Assembly: GCA_017623675.1 (NCBI GenBank)
Contig: JAGAOO010000042.1
Location: 20,723 to 84,722 of the forward strand
DNA from: Lachnospiraceae bacterium
GTDB taxonomy: Bacteria; Bacillota; Clostridia; Lachnospirales; Lachnospiraceae
Direction of reading: 5' to 3'
DNA: 64,000 bases
The notes under the pieces are model-generated. The model was given only the letters and a program-made list of their open reading frames with translations, was not told where the DNA came from and did no database searches. Both the position numbers and the translations under genes were made by a program. This document shows, in pieces, positions 1 through 8,573 of this stretch; within the stretch, counting starts at the first letter, position 1, and the number at the start of each line of letters is the position of its first letter.

Positions 1-2199
1 TTCTACACATTCCTGTAAGGACTGTGCCGGTGTCTCACAGATAGTCTCCTGCAAGCCTTCCGTCACTTCTGCATATTCTAACAAACCACTGATTTTCCAG
101 ATACAATTACCGTTACTGTCAATGGCCTGACCGCTTTCCTCATTTGCTGCCAGAATGGCACTTCTCGGAGAAGAATAGGAACCCTGCATTTCTCCCTGGG
201 CATACACGTAATATCGTCCTGACTTTTCACCACTGTCTACCGCGATGGTCTTATTATCATCATTGATTACTTCTTTTGTAATAACCAACTGTGGTATGGA
301 GGTTACATACATATAATTCGGGAATATCATATACAACTGATTGTAGCCATCATAAGTGTATTGATAGCTTACCTGTATTCCATTTCCATCCTCTTCCTTA
401 AATGTTATAAAATCGTCTGTTGCCTCCAGATAGTTTCCTCCCGACTTTGTTGCTCTGTTCAGATAAATCACCCGATTAGCTGTCCGGGCCTCCATAACAT
501 AAATGCCGGATTTGGCATATTCCTTTACCACCTCATTTTCCAAAGTGGTTATCTTTAAGGTATGCATTGGGAAAATAGTACTGCCATCTGTATTCAAAAC
601 AACATCTGTCTCATCTGCCAAGCCATAGACCAAATCATTTTCGATAAATCCAAGTGCCTTTATCCGTTGTCCTGCCCCGGCATCAATGGTATGCTCCTCA
701 TAGGTTTCCAGATTCAGAATTGTAAGCTGGGTACTGTCTCTATCCACCTCTGCATTCGGATACGCTAACAGGAATTCGCTGTCCGATACCGCCAGATATT
801 CCTTTGGAATGGCATGAATCACGTAGCTGGATTCATGGGTTTCCAAGTCAATCTTCATCACATTATTACCAAGCAAATAGAAGAACTCTCCCTGTTCGTT
901 TAGATAGGTCAGGCGGGAAGCATCCTCTTTCAGTATTTCATAAGGTTCATCACAGGTAATGAATAACACTTCCTCCAGCTTACTGGTTTCTGCAGCAAAG
1001 CGATAAACGGCGATTCCGTTCTCTCCCTCATGTTGCCCCCGATTCATGTAGCCATATACAGTAAAAATGATATTTCCATCATCATCTAATTTCACAATAT
1101 TAATTCCATGCTGGTCATAAGCGGTCCGGATGTCTGTTGGTGTATCCTGCCAGAATGCAAATACCTTTGTAATCCTTGTGCCGGAATAATCGTAGTACCA
1201 AAGCTGTCCCTCTTTTACAAAAGCCACCTTTTCATTTTCATCACTGACACGATACTGGAAGTCCTCGATATCTGCAATTCCGAAGAAGAACCAGTTCTTT
1301 ACCGTATTTACATTGAAGCGGTCAAAGATGCTTTCTACATTACGGTCATAATCCATCAGATAAATGGTACTGCTGTCCACATAGCGAACCCGATACACCT
1401 CAGACACGTTGTAATACTGGGCATTTTCCACATCACCGGAAATGGCAACGTATTTTAATTCAATCACCGCATTTTTACTATCCATTTCCTTAATGGTAGG
1501 TATCATCTGGGAAATACGCATCATAGACAGATTCGCCCAGGTCGTCGTTTCATAATTGGAATGAATATCCGTATGGGATAAATTCTCATTTTCACCACTG
1601 TCATTAGGCTCAATATAAGTGGTAATTGCCGCCTTATTCTCTTTCGTGAAGGTTGCTTCATGAAACTCCTGCACAAATTGCAGAAATTCCTGTGTGTATA
1701 ACTCATCGGAAGGAATCAGACGAGTATAATATTTTACTTCTCGTCCATCTTTTAGCTTAAGAATAGCAATAAATGTATATTCCTGTAACTCCGTCAGGTT
1801 CATTCGAAGAGTTGTGGTAGCATAAAAAGAGCCACTGTTTTTCTCTAAATCATCAACGGAGCCATTTTCAATCAAAGAAGCACCGTCCACGGAACGCACC
1901 TCATAGGCAACAGTGTCAATATCCACACCCACATCTTCAATTCGAAACCGTACAGTCTGATTCAAGCCAATTGGCGTAATAGAATCATGAAATAAGGCAA
2001 CGTCAATGGAAGAGGTGTAGCCATGCAGACAATTGATTTCTTCTTCTCCCGTCAGCATATAAACCAACGGCAAGGTAGGCTGATCCATCTCTGCGGTCAC
2101 CTCATCCATTCCTGCGTTATTCCATTTATTTACCAAAAAGATTGTTGCGAAGAACACTACCGTCAATACAACAATTCTTGTAATTATATTTTTTATCAT
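1..2199 (-). CDS. Large membrane-anchored hypothetical protein, 3' end beyond window
   Basis: An uninterrupted reading frame runs from an ATG at 2199 off the left edge (733 codons seen, no stop). The start follows an AGGAGC ribosome site. Residues 3-20 form one hydrophobic N-terminal helix (ITRIVVLTVVFFATIFLV), which reads as a signal anchor. The rest is soluble, rich in acidic and aromatic residues, with many short beta-like stretches such as NIIFTVYGYMNRG. That is consistent with an extracytoplasmic beta-propeller-like or repeat protein. I do not recognise the family. Several small frames on the opposite strand here are shadows of it. It lies just downstream of the small gene at 2261-2653 and may be cotranscribed with it. 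Confidence 0.75.
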   Translation of the reverse strand, partial: MIKNIITRIVVLTVVFFATIFLVNKWNNAGMDEVTAEMDQPTLPLVYMLTGEEEINCLHGYTSSIDVALFHDSITPIGLNQTVRFRIEDVGVDIDTVAYEVRSVDGASLIENGSVDDLEKNSGSFYATTTLRMNLTELQEYTFIAILKLKDGREVKYYTRLIPSDELYTQEFLQFVQEFHEATFTKENKAAITTYIEPNDSGENENLSHTDIHSNYETTTWANLSMMRISQMIPTIKEMDSKNAVIELKYVAISGDVENAQYYNVSEVYRVRYVDSSTIYLMDYDRNVESIFDRFNVNTVKNWFFFGIADIEDFQYRVSDENEKVAFVKEGQLWYYDYSGTRITKVFAFWQDTPTDIRTAYDQHGINIVKLDDDGNIIFTVYGYMNRGQHEGENGIAVYRFAAETSKLEEVLFITCDEPYEILKEDASRLTYLNEQGEFFYLLGNNVMKIDLETHESSYVIHAIPKEYLAVSDSEFLLAYPNAEVDRDSTQLTILNLETYEEHTIDAGAGQRIKALGFIENDLVYGLADETDVVLNTDGSTIFPMHTLKITTLENEVVKEYAKSGIYVMEARTANRVIYLNRATKSGGNYLEATDDFITFKEEDGNGIQVSYQYTYDGYNQLYMIFPNYMYVTSIPQLVITKEVINDDNKTIAVDSGEKSGRYYVYAQGEMQGSYSSPRSAILAANEESGQAIDSNGNCIWKISGLLEYAEVTEGLQETICETPAQSLQECVE

Positions 2200-2260
2200 T
2201 CAGTTGCTCCTATCATTTTGCATCATCCACAAAACCCATTTATGGATTCCTATCCTGCCT

Positions 2261-2653
2261 CTACCAGAATCTCCGTTTTCTCTGATGATACCGGCATCTT
2301 CTTACATGAAATTCATTACATATCAATATCATACACAATTGCATCAAAGGGGCATCCGGCTTTGGCGGTTTACCCTCTTTCCCTTTCATACGGGTATATA
2401 CCTCTTCTGCCATCCGATAGATGGTTACAGAATCCGGTTGTTCATCGAACATCGGACTTCCCTCGTATTCCAATTGGTCACACATATCCTCTACAATTGC
2501 TGCTACAAATCTTGCTTCTCTTGGATACAGCCGTTTCATTCTTTCATAATCCCGGGCTATATCCTCCTCTGACATCTCCATTGCTTCCAGATTCCATTCC
2601 TTTGGATACGGATTCCGGGATGCCTGTTCCAAATAATCACTGAAGCTGCTCAT
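2261..2653 (-). CDS. Conserved small hypothetical protein
   Basis: This 130-residue soluble, acidic protein has no signal peptide or membrane segment. I place the start at the ATG at 2653 (MSSFSDYLEQ) because a GGGAGG ribosome site lies just before it. The frame can be extended seven codons upstream, but without such a site. The N-terminal half is helical and charged (EEDIARDYERMKRLYP). The C-terminus is very basic (HVRRCRYHQRKRR) with two cysteines, which looks more like a nucleic-acid-facing tail than a frameshift. The family is not recognised with certainty. It sits between pfkA and the large anchored protein, all on the minus strand. Confidence 0.6.
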   Translation of the reverse strand: MSSFSDYLEQASRNPYPKEWNLEAMEMSEEDIARDYERMKRLYPREARFVAAIVEDMCDQLEYEGSPMFDEQPDSVTIYRMAEEVYTRMKGKEGKPPKPDAPLMQLCMILICNEFHVRRCRYHQRKRRFW

Positions 2654-2774
2654 TTTCAACCTCCCTGACTTCAAGCCAAACCACTACAATATATACCTAT
2701 TGTATGCATCCCATATGGTTTGTTGCCTGTCTGCCTGATAAGAGGTTCCTGTGCTTCATGGGAAGAATTTAGAA

Positions 2775-2798
2775 GAAGCACCCTTAAAACGGTGCTTC
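2775..2798 (-). terminator. Terminator after pfkA
   Basis: A perfect 8-bp inverted repeat (GAAGCACC/GGTGCTTC, 8-nt loop) lies about 20 nt downstream of the pfkA stop. On the minus strand it is followed by a T-rich but interrupted stretch (TTCTAAATTCTTC). A moderate intrinsic terminator is likely. Confidence 0.6.
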
Positions 2799-2817
2799 CC
2801 CTAAATCCTTCCGCTAA

Positions 2818-3894
2818 TTACTCATCACCAAAAGAGATACCTAACATTCTTGCATTTTTTACAATGCTGTCTTCCGGTGAAACATATTTTAATTTTCCTG
2901 CTGACTCTGATAACGGAATGGAAGTAACTTCATTATTCTTCAATACTACCAATTCTCCGAATTTCTCTTCTTTAATTAACTCAGCTGCCTTTGCTCCAAA
3001 CCGGCTGGAAAGGACACGGTCATACGGGCAAGGACTTCCACCACGCTGCGTGTGTCCCGGAACAGTTACCCGAACCTCCTGTCCGCCATACTGCTTAATC
3101 TGGTCTGCAATCTCATATGCAACAGATGGATACTTCGGATTTGCAAGATATTCCTTCCGTTCCTTCTTAGGAAGTGCAGCCACCTCTTTAGAGATAGCAC
3201 CCTCTGCCACTGCCAAAATGGAGAATCGTTTCCCCTGCTGTGCCCGCTTATCCAATGCTTTGCAAACGCTCTTAATATCATATGGGATTTCCGGAATCAG
3301 AATGATATCTGCACCACCGGCAATTCCGGCATGCAGAGTAATCCAGCCTACCTTATGTCCCATAATTTCTACAATAAATACCCGTCCATGAGAAGCTGCT
3401 GTGGTATGAATACAATCAATAGCATCTGTGGCAATATTAACCGCACTCTGGAAACCAAAGGTCATATCCGTTCCCCACAAATCATTATCAATGGTCTTTG
3501 GCAGACCAATCACATTTAACCCTTCTTCACTTAACAGATTTGCAGTCTTCTGAGAACCATTTCCACCTAATACAACCAGACAATCCAGTTTTAACTTCTT
3601 ATAGGTATCCTTCATTGCCTTTACTTTATCCAAGCCATTGGCATCCGGCTCACGCATCAGCTTAAATGGCTGTCTGGAACTGCCAAGAATGGTGCCACCC
3701 TTTGTTAAAATACCGGAAAAATCATCTGCTTTCAATTTCTTATAATTGCCATACATTAAACCCTTATAGCCTTCCAAGAAACCGTAAATTTCAACTTCCT
3801 TAAATGAGCCATACAATCCTTTTACTACACCACGCATGGTTGCATTTAACGCCTGGCAATCTCCACCACTAGTCAACATTCCTATTCTCTTCAT
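2818..3894 (-). CDS. pfkA: 6-phosphofructokinase, atypical active site
   Basis: This is a phosphofructokinase of 358 residues, slightly longer than the 320-residue E. coli type. It phosphorylates fructose 6-phosphate in glycolysis. The N-terminal GGDCQALN nucleotide loop (10-17), GSSRQPFK, PKTIDND (132-138) with catalytic Asp136, and the EIMGHKVGW region are all present. Two positions that set phosphoryl-donor choice differ from E. coli PfkA. GGDGS is GGNGS here (Asn112 in place of the Mg-binding Asp103), and PGTIDND is PKTIDND (Lys133). A lysine at the second site is typical of PPi-dependent or group III enzymes, whereas the glycine after Asn112 is the ATP-type residue. The donor, ATP or PPi, cannot be settled from sequence. 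It has its own likely promoter in the 66-nt gap to recR and a terminator after it. Confidence 0.93.
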   Translation of the reverse strand: MKRIGMLTSGGDCQALNATMRGVVKGLYGSFKEVEIYGFLEGYKGLMYGNYKKLKADDFSGILTKGGTILGSSRQPFKLMREPDANGLDKVKAMKDTYKKLKLDCLVVLGGNGSQKTANLLSEEGLNVIGLPKTIDNDLWGTDMTFGFQSAVNIATDAIDCIHTTAASHGRVFIVEIMGHKVGWITLHAGIAGGADIILIPEIPYDIKSVCKALDKRAQQGKRFSILAVAEGAISKEVAALPKKERKEYLANPKYPSVAYEIADQIKQYGGQEVRVTVPGHTQRGGSPCPYDRVLSSRFGAKAAELIKEEKFGELVVLKNNEVTSIPLSESAGKLKYVSPEDSIVKNARMLGISFGDE

Positions 3895-3960
3895 TGTACC
3901 ACCTTCTCTTTCTTGCGTTATAATATAGTTTTAAGACCCGCTGGCAAGTCTTGTGTTAAA

Positions 3961-4560
3961 TCACAAGTAAACTCTACCCTCTAAAGCCCTAAGCAGCGTC
4001 ACTTCATCAATACATTCCAGTTCTCCACCAATTGGAACTCCACTTGCAATCCGGCTGACTTTGATACCGGAAGGTTTTACCAGCTTGCTGATGTACATTG
4101 CAGTTGCTTCGCCCGGAACATCTGAATTGGTTGCAATAATCAATTCCTCCACCGGTTCCGTCTGCAAACGAACCAACAGTTCTTTCAGCTTAATATCCTC
4201 TGGTCCTTTCCCCATTGCCGGATCCAACGCTCCATGAAGAACATGATATACACCATTGAATCGTCCCGTCCGTTCATAGGCTGCCAAATCTCTGGTATCC
4301 TCAACCACCATAATGGTGCTGTGGTCCCGACCGGCAGATGCACAAATCGGACAAACCTCTTTATCGGTCAGCGTATAACATTGGGTACAGTATTTCACAT
4401 TCTTTCTGGTATTCTGAATGGTTTCTGCCAGCTTTTCAACCTGCTCTACCGGCATATCAATGATGTGAAATGCCAGTCGCTGCGCCGACTTTCCTCCAAT
4501 CCCCGGAAGTCTGGATAACTGTTCAATTAGATTGCTGATTTCTGTGCTATAATAATTCAT
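3961..4560 (-). CDS. recR: Recombination mediator RecR
   Basis: RecR, at 199 residues, has the usual family length. With RecF and RecO it loads RecA onto gapped DNA. Visible are the N-terminal helix-hairpin-helix region ([16 protein letters not shown], 16-31), the C4 zinc finger (Cys58, Cys61, Cys70, Cys73) and the Toprim domain with the acidic pair in [12 protein letters not shown]. The C-terminal [12 protein letters not shown] is also typical. It is the last gene of the classical dnaX-ybaB-recR operon and starts 3 nt after the ybaB stop, so translation is probably coupled. Confidence 0.97.
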   Translation of the reverse strand: MNYYSTEISNLIEQLSRLPGIGGKSAQRLAFHIIDMPVEQVEKLAETIQNTRKNVKYCTQCYTLTDKEVCPICASAGRDHSTIMVVEDTRDLAAYERTGRFNGVYHVLHGALDPAMGKGPEDIKLKELLVRLQTEPVEELIIATNSDVPGEATAMYISKLVKPSGIKVSRIASGVPIGGELECIDEVTLLRALEGRVYL

Positions 4561-4562
4561 GA

Positions 4563-4916
4563 TTAGAAGGGAAAGCCTCCCATTCCACCCATGTTACCGG
4601 TAATCTTGGACATTTCCTTATTGGAATCCTCTTCCTGTGCCCGAAGTGCTTCATTGGTAGCTGCCATGATTAAATCCTGAAGCATTTCAATATCATCTTT
4701 GTCTACTACTTCTTCCTCTAATTCGATGGAAACTACTTCCTTCTTACCACTTACCACTACCTTTACAACTCCACCACCGGCAGTTGCTTCATATGTCTTT
4801 TCCTCCAGTGCCTTGGTTGCTTCCTCCATCTGTTTCTGCATCTTCTGTGCCTGCTTCATCAGATTGTTCATATTTCCCGGCATCATTCCTCCAGGATATC
4901 CACCACGTTTTGCCAT
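4563..4916 (-). CDS. ybaB: YbaB/EbfC family nucleoid-associated DNA-binding protein
   Basis: A 117-residue protein of the YbaB/EbfC family, whose members are dimeric nucleoid-associated DNA-binding proteins. It shows the glycine/methionine-rich start ([18 protein letters not shown]), the long helix [17 protein letters not shown], the core strand [17 protein letters not shown] and a glycine/methionine C-terminal tail ([11 protein letters not shown]). The ribosome site AGGAGG stands before the ATG at 4916. It lies between dnaX (12 nt upstream) and recR (2 nt downstream), its conserved location in most bacteria. Confidence 0.95.
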   Translation of the reverse strand: MAKRGGYPGGMMPGNMNNLMKQAQKMQKQMEEATKALEEKTYEATAGGGVVKVVVSGKKEVVSIELEEEVVDKDDIEMLQDLIMAATNEALRAQEEDSNKEMSKITGNMGGMGGFPF

Positions 4917-4928
4917 TTTTACATCCTC

Positions 4929-6524
4929 CTAATTATCATCATATTCCACTGGAATATTCATTTCTTCAAATATATCCATCCGAACCAGTTCCTGCTGCAT
5001 GGAATTGCTCGATGTTTTCTTACGAAATTCTACAGAAACCTGCTTACTCAGGACTTCCATAAATGCTGCTTCAATTGCCTGTCTGTCTGCTTCATTATTC
5101 ATCAACAGTCCTTGATTAAAATCATCCAATAACACCACAATGGTCTTATGTTCTTTGTTAATCCGCATATCTGACATTCGAAGCAGATTTGCCAGTGCCG
5201 GCTCCAGTCGGTCAAATACCTCACTCCGTCTGCCTGCAATCTCCTGTAACTCCTGCACTGTCGCTTCCGGCAATGTCTTTTTCAGTTCCTCTAAGGTAAC
5301 CTCCGGCGTCTTCTCCTGCACCGGCTGTTCCACATACTGCGTCACCACCTGAGGAGCCGGATGCTCCAGACAGCTATCTACCCGTTTGGACAAATCATCT
5401 AACCGTTGCAGTATGGAATCATAATTTTGTTCCATTTCCGGCACACACAGCTTAATAACTGCCAACTCTAATACTACCCGCTTCTGACTGGCATACTTAA
5501 TCGAGTTGGATAACTCGGAAAAAATACGGATATACCGCATCAGGGATTCCAAAGATAACTGGTCTGCCATCTGTTTCATTGCTTCCAGATTCTCTTTGGA
5601 AAAATCCAGCTTGGAAGCGCTTTCCTTTGAACTTTTTATTAACAACAGATTCCGCATAAACCAGGTAAAATCTGTTATAAACTGCCCTAATTCTCTTCCC
5701 TGCCAGATAATCTCATCAATAATATCAACCGCCTGCGTTACTTCTTTTTTGTCCACTGCATTCAGCAACCGGATAAATACTTCCGTGTCTACAGCTCCCA
5801 GCACATCCAAACACTTTTCATAGGTTAAGGTTTCTCCTAAATAAAAGGCAATACACTGATCCAGTAAACTAAGAGCATCACGCATAGAACCATCTGCCAC
5901 CTTTGCAATATAATCAATGGCTTTTTTCTCTACCTGTTGCCCTTCCCGTTCCATCAAATCAGCTAAACGGTCAGATATGGTTTCAATAGAAATTCTTCGA
6001 AAATCATATCGCTGACAACGGGACAGGATAGTGATTGGAATCTTATGAGCCTCTGTGGTTGCCAAAATGAAAATCACATAAGAAGGCGGTTCCTCCAAGG
6101 TCTTTAACAAGGCATTAAATGCACCGATGGACAACATATGCACCTCATCAATAATATATACCTTATACTTTCCCTCCGTTGGCGAATACTGTACTTCGTC
6201 CCGAATCTCACGAATATTATCCACACCATTATTGGACGCTGCATCAATTTCTATCACATTCATGGAGCTTCCTTCTGCAATGGACTTACAGCTTGGACAT
6301 TCTCCACATGGACTTCCATCTACAGGGTGTTCACAGTTCACTGCCTTTGCAAACAGCTTCGCTACCGTTGTCTTACCGGTTCCTCTGGTACCACAAAACA
6401 AATATGCATGTCCGATTCGGTCATGAGTCAACTGATTACGCAAAGTCGTTACTATATGTTCTTGTCCTTTGACCTCTTCGAAGGTGTCCGGCCTCCATTT
6501 ACGGTATAATGCCATATATGACAT
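4929..6524 (-). CDS. dnaX: DNA polymerase III subunit gamma/tau
   Basis: The clamp-loader ATPase of the replicative polymerase. Residue numbers start at the ATG at 6524 (MSYMALYRKWRP), the conserved N-terminus. A GTG three codons upstream is in frame but has no better ribosome site. Walker A is GTRGTGKT (45-52), the zinc ligands are Cys64, Cys73, Cys76 and Cys79, and Walker B/DEVH is at 126-129. The SRC sensor follows (ILSRCQRYDFRR). The 531-residue length gives a short tau-type C-terminus after a flexible segment near residues 375-410. I saw no clear programmed-frameshift slippery site. It is the first gene of dnaX-ybaB-recR. The 100 nt upstream hold no SRP RNA, although that gene neighbours dnaX in many Firmicutes. 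Confidence 0.96.
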   Translation of the reverse strand: MSYMALYRKWRPDTFEEVKGQEHIVTTLRNQLTHDRIGHAYLFCGTRGTGKTTVAKLFAKAVNCEHPVDGSPCGECPSCKSIAEGSSMNVIEIDAASNNGVDNIREIRDEVQYSPTEGKYKVYIIDEVHMLSIGAFNALLKTLEEPPSYVIFILATTEAHKIPITILSRCQRYDFRRISIETISDRLADLMEREGQQVEKKAIDYIAKVADGSMRDALSLLDQCIAFYLGETLTYEKCLDVLGAVDTEVFIRLLNAVDKKEVTQAVDIIDEIIWQGRELGQFITDFTWFMRNLLLIKSSKESASKLDFSKENLEAMKQMADQLSLESLMRYIRIFSELSNSIKYASQKRVVLELAVIKLCVPEMEQNYDSILQRLDDLSKRVDSCLEHPAPQVVTQYVEQPVQEKTPEVTLEELKKTLPEATVQELQEIAGRRSEVFDRLEPALANLLRMSDMRINKEHKTIVVLLDDFNQGLLMNNEADRQAIEAAFMEVLSKQVSVEFRKKTSSNSMQQELVRMDIFEEMNIPVEYDDN

Positions 6525-6617
6525 GTTCTTCACATCCTAATCTATTCTTTCCGTCAGGCATCGGCATTTTCTGTCCTTCGCCCGGGGCATATACTTATCA
6601 ATCACTCATTTTTCATT

Positions 6618-6640
6618 GGTTCTGCATTAGTAACAGAACC
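6618..6640 (-). terminator. Hairpin at the end of the flavodoxin/SCP2 gene
   Basis: A perfect 7-bp inverted repeat (GGTTCTG/CAGAACC, 9-nt loop) overlaps the stop codon of the gene at 6640-7638. No T-run follows on either strand, so it is a weak terminator or an mRNA 3' stabilising hairpin. Confidence 0.3.
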
Positions 6641-7638
6641 TAGTAACGGAAGCGGAATATCTGGTCCAGTGTACGTAAGGTCTTAAAATTCCCTTTAGCA
6701 GTAATTTCCCCAGCCATAAATGCTCTTTGAAATGTATTCTTGCCACTAATAATCGCTTTTAATACCTTGGTTTCTGCCTTCATTACCACATCTGCCTCTG
6801 TATCATCGCTGTACCAGCATTTCACACTGGTTGGGGTTACCTCAATGGATAAGGTAGATTCCCGATCCGGTATGATGATGATGTACTTGGCACTGAAATC
6901 TTCCATCGGATAATAATTCGTCCGAAGCTCCCGGATAAATTCCCCTTCTTTTTCCTGTGGCTCTGAATCTCCTAACATACTCTTGAACATGGCAGATAAT
7001 TCTTCAATATCCTTCTTCTGCTTCTTCACATAGGTATCATCAGAAACGAACCGGGATAACTGTTCACTTTCCTGTGGGGTCAAATCAATGGTTTTCGTCT
7101 TGGATATGTTCTCCTTGACTGCCACATTACTATTCGGCAGAATCGGTATAGTCTGATTGATTGCCCGATACAAATCCTCTGCCTTTTTCTCAATAATTCC
7201 CCGATACACAGAGGAAGTCTCAAAATCCGTATGATTCTCTACATAAGCTGCCAGTCCGTTCAATGGGATACCGCCCAAGGTTTCCCAACCTTTAATCAAG
7301 GTAAGCTCTGCATCCCGTTCTCCATAAGTTGTCGCCATAACCACCGGAAGCATATAAATACTTTTCAACTTCTCCTTATCTGCATACAACCAGCACATGT
7401 CTAAAAATTGCTGCATATAACCGCCGATTCCAAACCACTCCAGAGAAACAGCAAGAATGACACCATCTGCCTCCTTCAGCGTTGCCGGTAACGTGGCAAT
7501 GGCATTCTTCTCCTCGTACAGATTGTATCGTCGCACATCCACACGGAGTTCCTCTAACACTTCTGTTAATTTTCCGATTACATATAAGGTGGGGTCTTCA
7601 ATCAATCCCCGTCCGCCATAATATATATTGATTTTCAT
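6640..7638 (-). CDS. Flavodoxin-like / SCP2 sterol-carrier fusion protein
   Basis: This 332-residue cytoplasmic protein has two parts. Residues 1-165 read as a flavodoxin-like alpha/beta fold (MKINIYYGGRGLIEDP, then ATLKEADGVILAVSLEWFGI and PVVMATTYGERDA), as in NADPH-dependent FMN reductases. Residues about 220-330 resemble an SCP2 sterol-carrier domain (SAKYIIIIPDRESTLSIEV through SGKNTFQRAFMAGEITAKGN). The pairing suggests a redox or electron-transfer protein that binds a hydrophobic ligand. The substrate is unknown. A linker with a charged helix (residues 170-215) joins the halves. It stands alone, upstream of dnaX, with its own ribosome site. Confidence 0.75.
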   Translation of the reverse strand: MKINIYYGGRGLIEDPTLYVIGKLTEVLEELRVDVRRYNLYEEKNAIATLPATLKEADGVILAVSLEWFGIGGYMQQFLDMCWLYADKEKLKSIYMLPVVMATTYGERDAELTLIKGWETLGGIPLNGLAAYVENHTDFETSSVYRGIIEKKAEDLYRAINQTIPILPNSNVAVKENISKTKTIDLTPQESEQLSRFVSDDTYVKKQKKDIEELSAMFKSMLGDSEPQEKEGEFIRELRTNYYPMEDFSAKYIIIIPDRESTLSIEVTPTSVKCWYSDDTEADVVMKAETKVLKAIISGKNTFQRAFMAGEITAKGNFKTLRTLDQIFRFRY

Positions 7639-7792
7639 GGTGTTTTCTCCTCGTTTTGTTTTTCAACCGACTCTTATGGCTCCCCTCTTTTTTCAGACAG
7701 GTACCCACATTAAAAATACTGCATATTATTATAGCGGAAATAGAAAATAAAAGCAACGGGTAGGCTGATTTTACACCAACATACCTGTTAGA

Positions 7793-7809
7793 GCGCGCCC
7801 ATGGCGCGC
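7793..7809. repeat. GC-rich perfect palindrome
   Basis: A 7-bp perfect stem, GCGCGCC/GGCGCGC, with a 3-nt CAT loop is all G/C in an otherwise AT-rich spacer. It lies just past the T-tract of the terminator at 7810-7845. No protein-coding explanation was found. It may be a second hairpin for transcription stop or a protein-binding palindrome. Confidence 0.5.
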
Positions 7810-7845
7810 AAACAAAAATACAGCCAATCAAGTTGATTGACTGTA
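7810..7845 (-). terminator. Intrinsic terminator of the Tad operon
   Basis: On the minus strand, TACAGTCAATCAA pairs with TTGATTGGCTGTA over a 27-nt hairpin (7819-7845) with a single G:U pair. It is followed at once by TTTTTGTTTG. It stands about 130 nt after the stop of the ADP-ribosyltransferase-like gene, marking the end of the Tad operon. The 336-nt gap 7639-7974 holds only this and the GC-rich palindrome beside it. Confidence 0.8.
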
Positions 7846-7974
7846 TCTTATATTTTACTGAATTATACTCTAGTTGATTCATTCTTAGAAATTTTAAATA
7901 CCTTTGGTGCATCACTTGTTCTTTCATTCCAATTTCTTTCTGCTTCTATCAAATACAACAAGTTTTTAAAAAAT

Positions 7975-8568
7975 TTAATCATAAGAACACACCTCCAATT
8001 CATAAGTGTTTCCTTGAATTGATATTAACTTATAATGATATCCTTTGTCAATCAGAACCTCAAATTGACCTTTATAAACACTGATATCATCAATATATGC
8101 TGCGCAAATTCCAACAGGTATATGTATCTTTATCATATATTTGCACCTAAAAGCATGCTTTTCGAATAAAGATGTACTTATAAAACGTTTGTATTCAAAA
8201 ATTTCTCCAGTTTCAACATTTTCAACCGGAACTGTATCAACACCTCGATAGCAGGTAATTTCTTGCTTAATTCTATGTCTCTGCAATGCACTTGATATTG
8301 TATCTGAATACTCTCTAAGCATTTGATAATTTTTTGTTGCTGAAGGATTAGTGGCTTCAAGCATTTGATTAAGTTTCATATAAAACTTATTTTTTCGACT
8401 TTCTTTCAGAGAGTTCTTTGTATATTTCCTAATAGCATGAATTTCTTTAGACGATAAGCTTTTTATCCATGAAGAATACTCCTTTGTAAGAGATATAACA
8501 AGCATTCTTTCGTCTTTTGTTAGTGCAACTTCTCGCTTGGCACTCTCTATTAACCATTTAAAATCCAT
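7975..8568 (-). CDS. ADP-ribosyltransferase-fold protein (QxE type)
   Basis: A 197-residue protein. I start it at the ATG at 8568 (MDFKWLIESAK), preceded by an AGGTTG ribosome site and 5 nt after the FHA gene stop. Longer frames overlap that gene. The C-terminal half carries the R-S-E signature of ADP-ribosylating toxins: CYRGVD (catalytic Arg), FISTSL (Ser-Thr-Ser) and YKGQFEVLIDKG (Gln-x-Glu). The family uses NAD+ to modify proteins. QxE rather than ExE is the pattern of C3-like enzymes, which modify Asn or other non-arginine residues. No signal peptide is present. The N-terminal 90 residues are helical and lysine-rich. Its place as last gene of the Tad operon suggests a job tied to that surface machine. 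Target unknown. Confidence 0.75.
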   Translation of the reverse strand: MDFKWLIESAKREVALTKDERMLVISLTKEYSSWIKSLSSKEIHAIRKYTKNSLKESRKNKFYMKLNQMLEATNPSATKNYQMLREYSDTISSALQRHRIKQEITCYRGVDTVPVENVETGEIFEYKRFISTSLFEKHAFRCKYMIKIHIPVGICAAYIDDISVYKGQFEVLIDKGYHYKLISIQGNTYELEVCSYD

Positions 8569-8573
8569 ATTTG

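Noticed and set aside
2023-2643. 206-codon plus-strand frame
   Set aside because: It is antisense to the large anchored protein and the 130-residue gene, rich in His/Pro/Ser from reversed codons, without a ribosome site.
4699-5062. Plus-strand frames opposite ybaB and dnaX
   Set aside because: These are antisense shadows of strongly conserved genes.
6534-6639. SRP (4.5S) RNA gene expected upstream of dnaX
   Set aside because: The conserved GGAAGG-type loop and flanking stems are absent. GAAGGACAG here does not fit.
7598-7927. 109-codon minus-strand frame between the flavodoxin/SCP2 gene and the Tad operon
   Set aside because: It runs through the terminator and the GC-rich palindrome, overlaps the next gene's start and has no protein-like composition.
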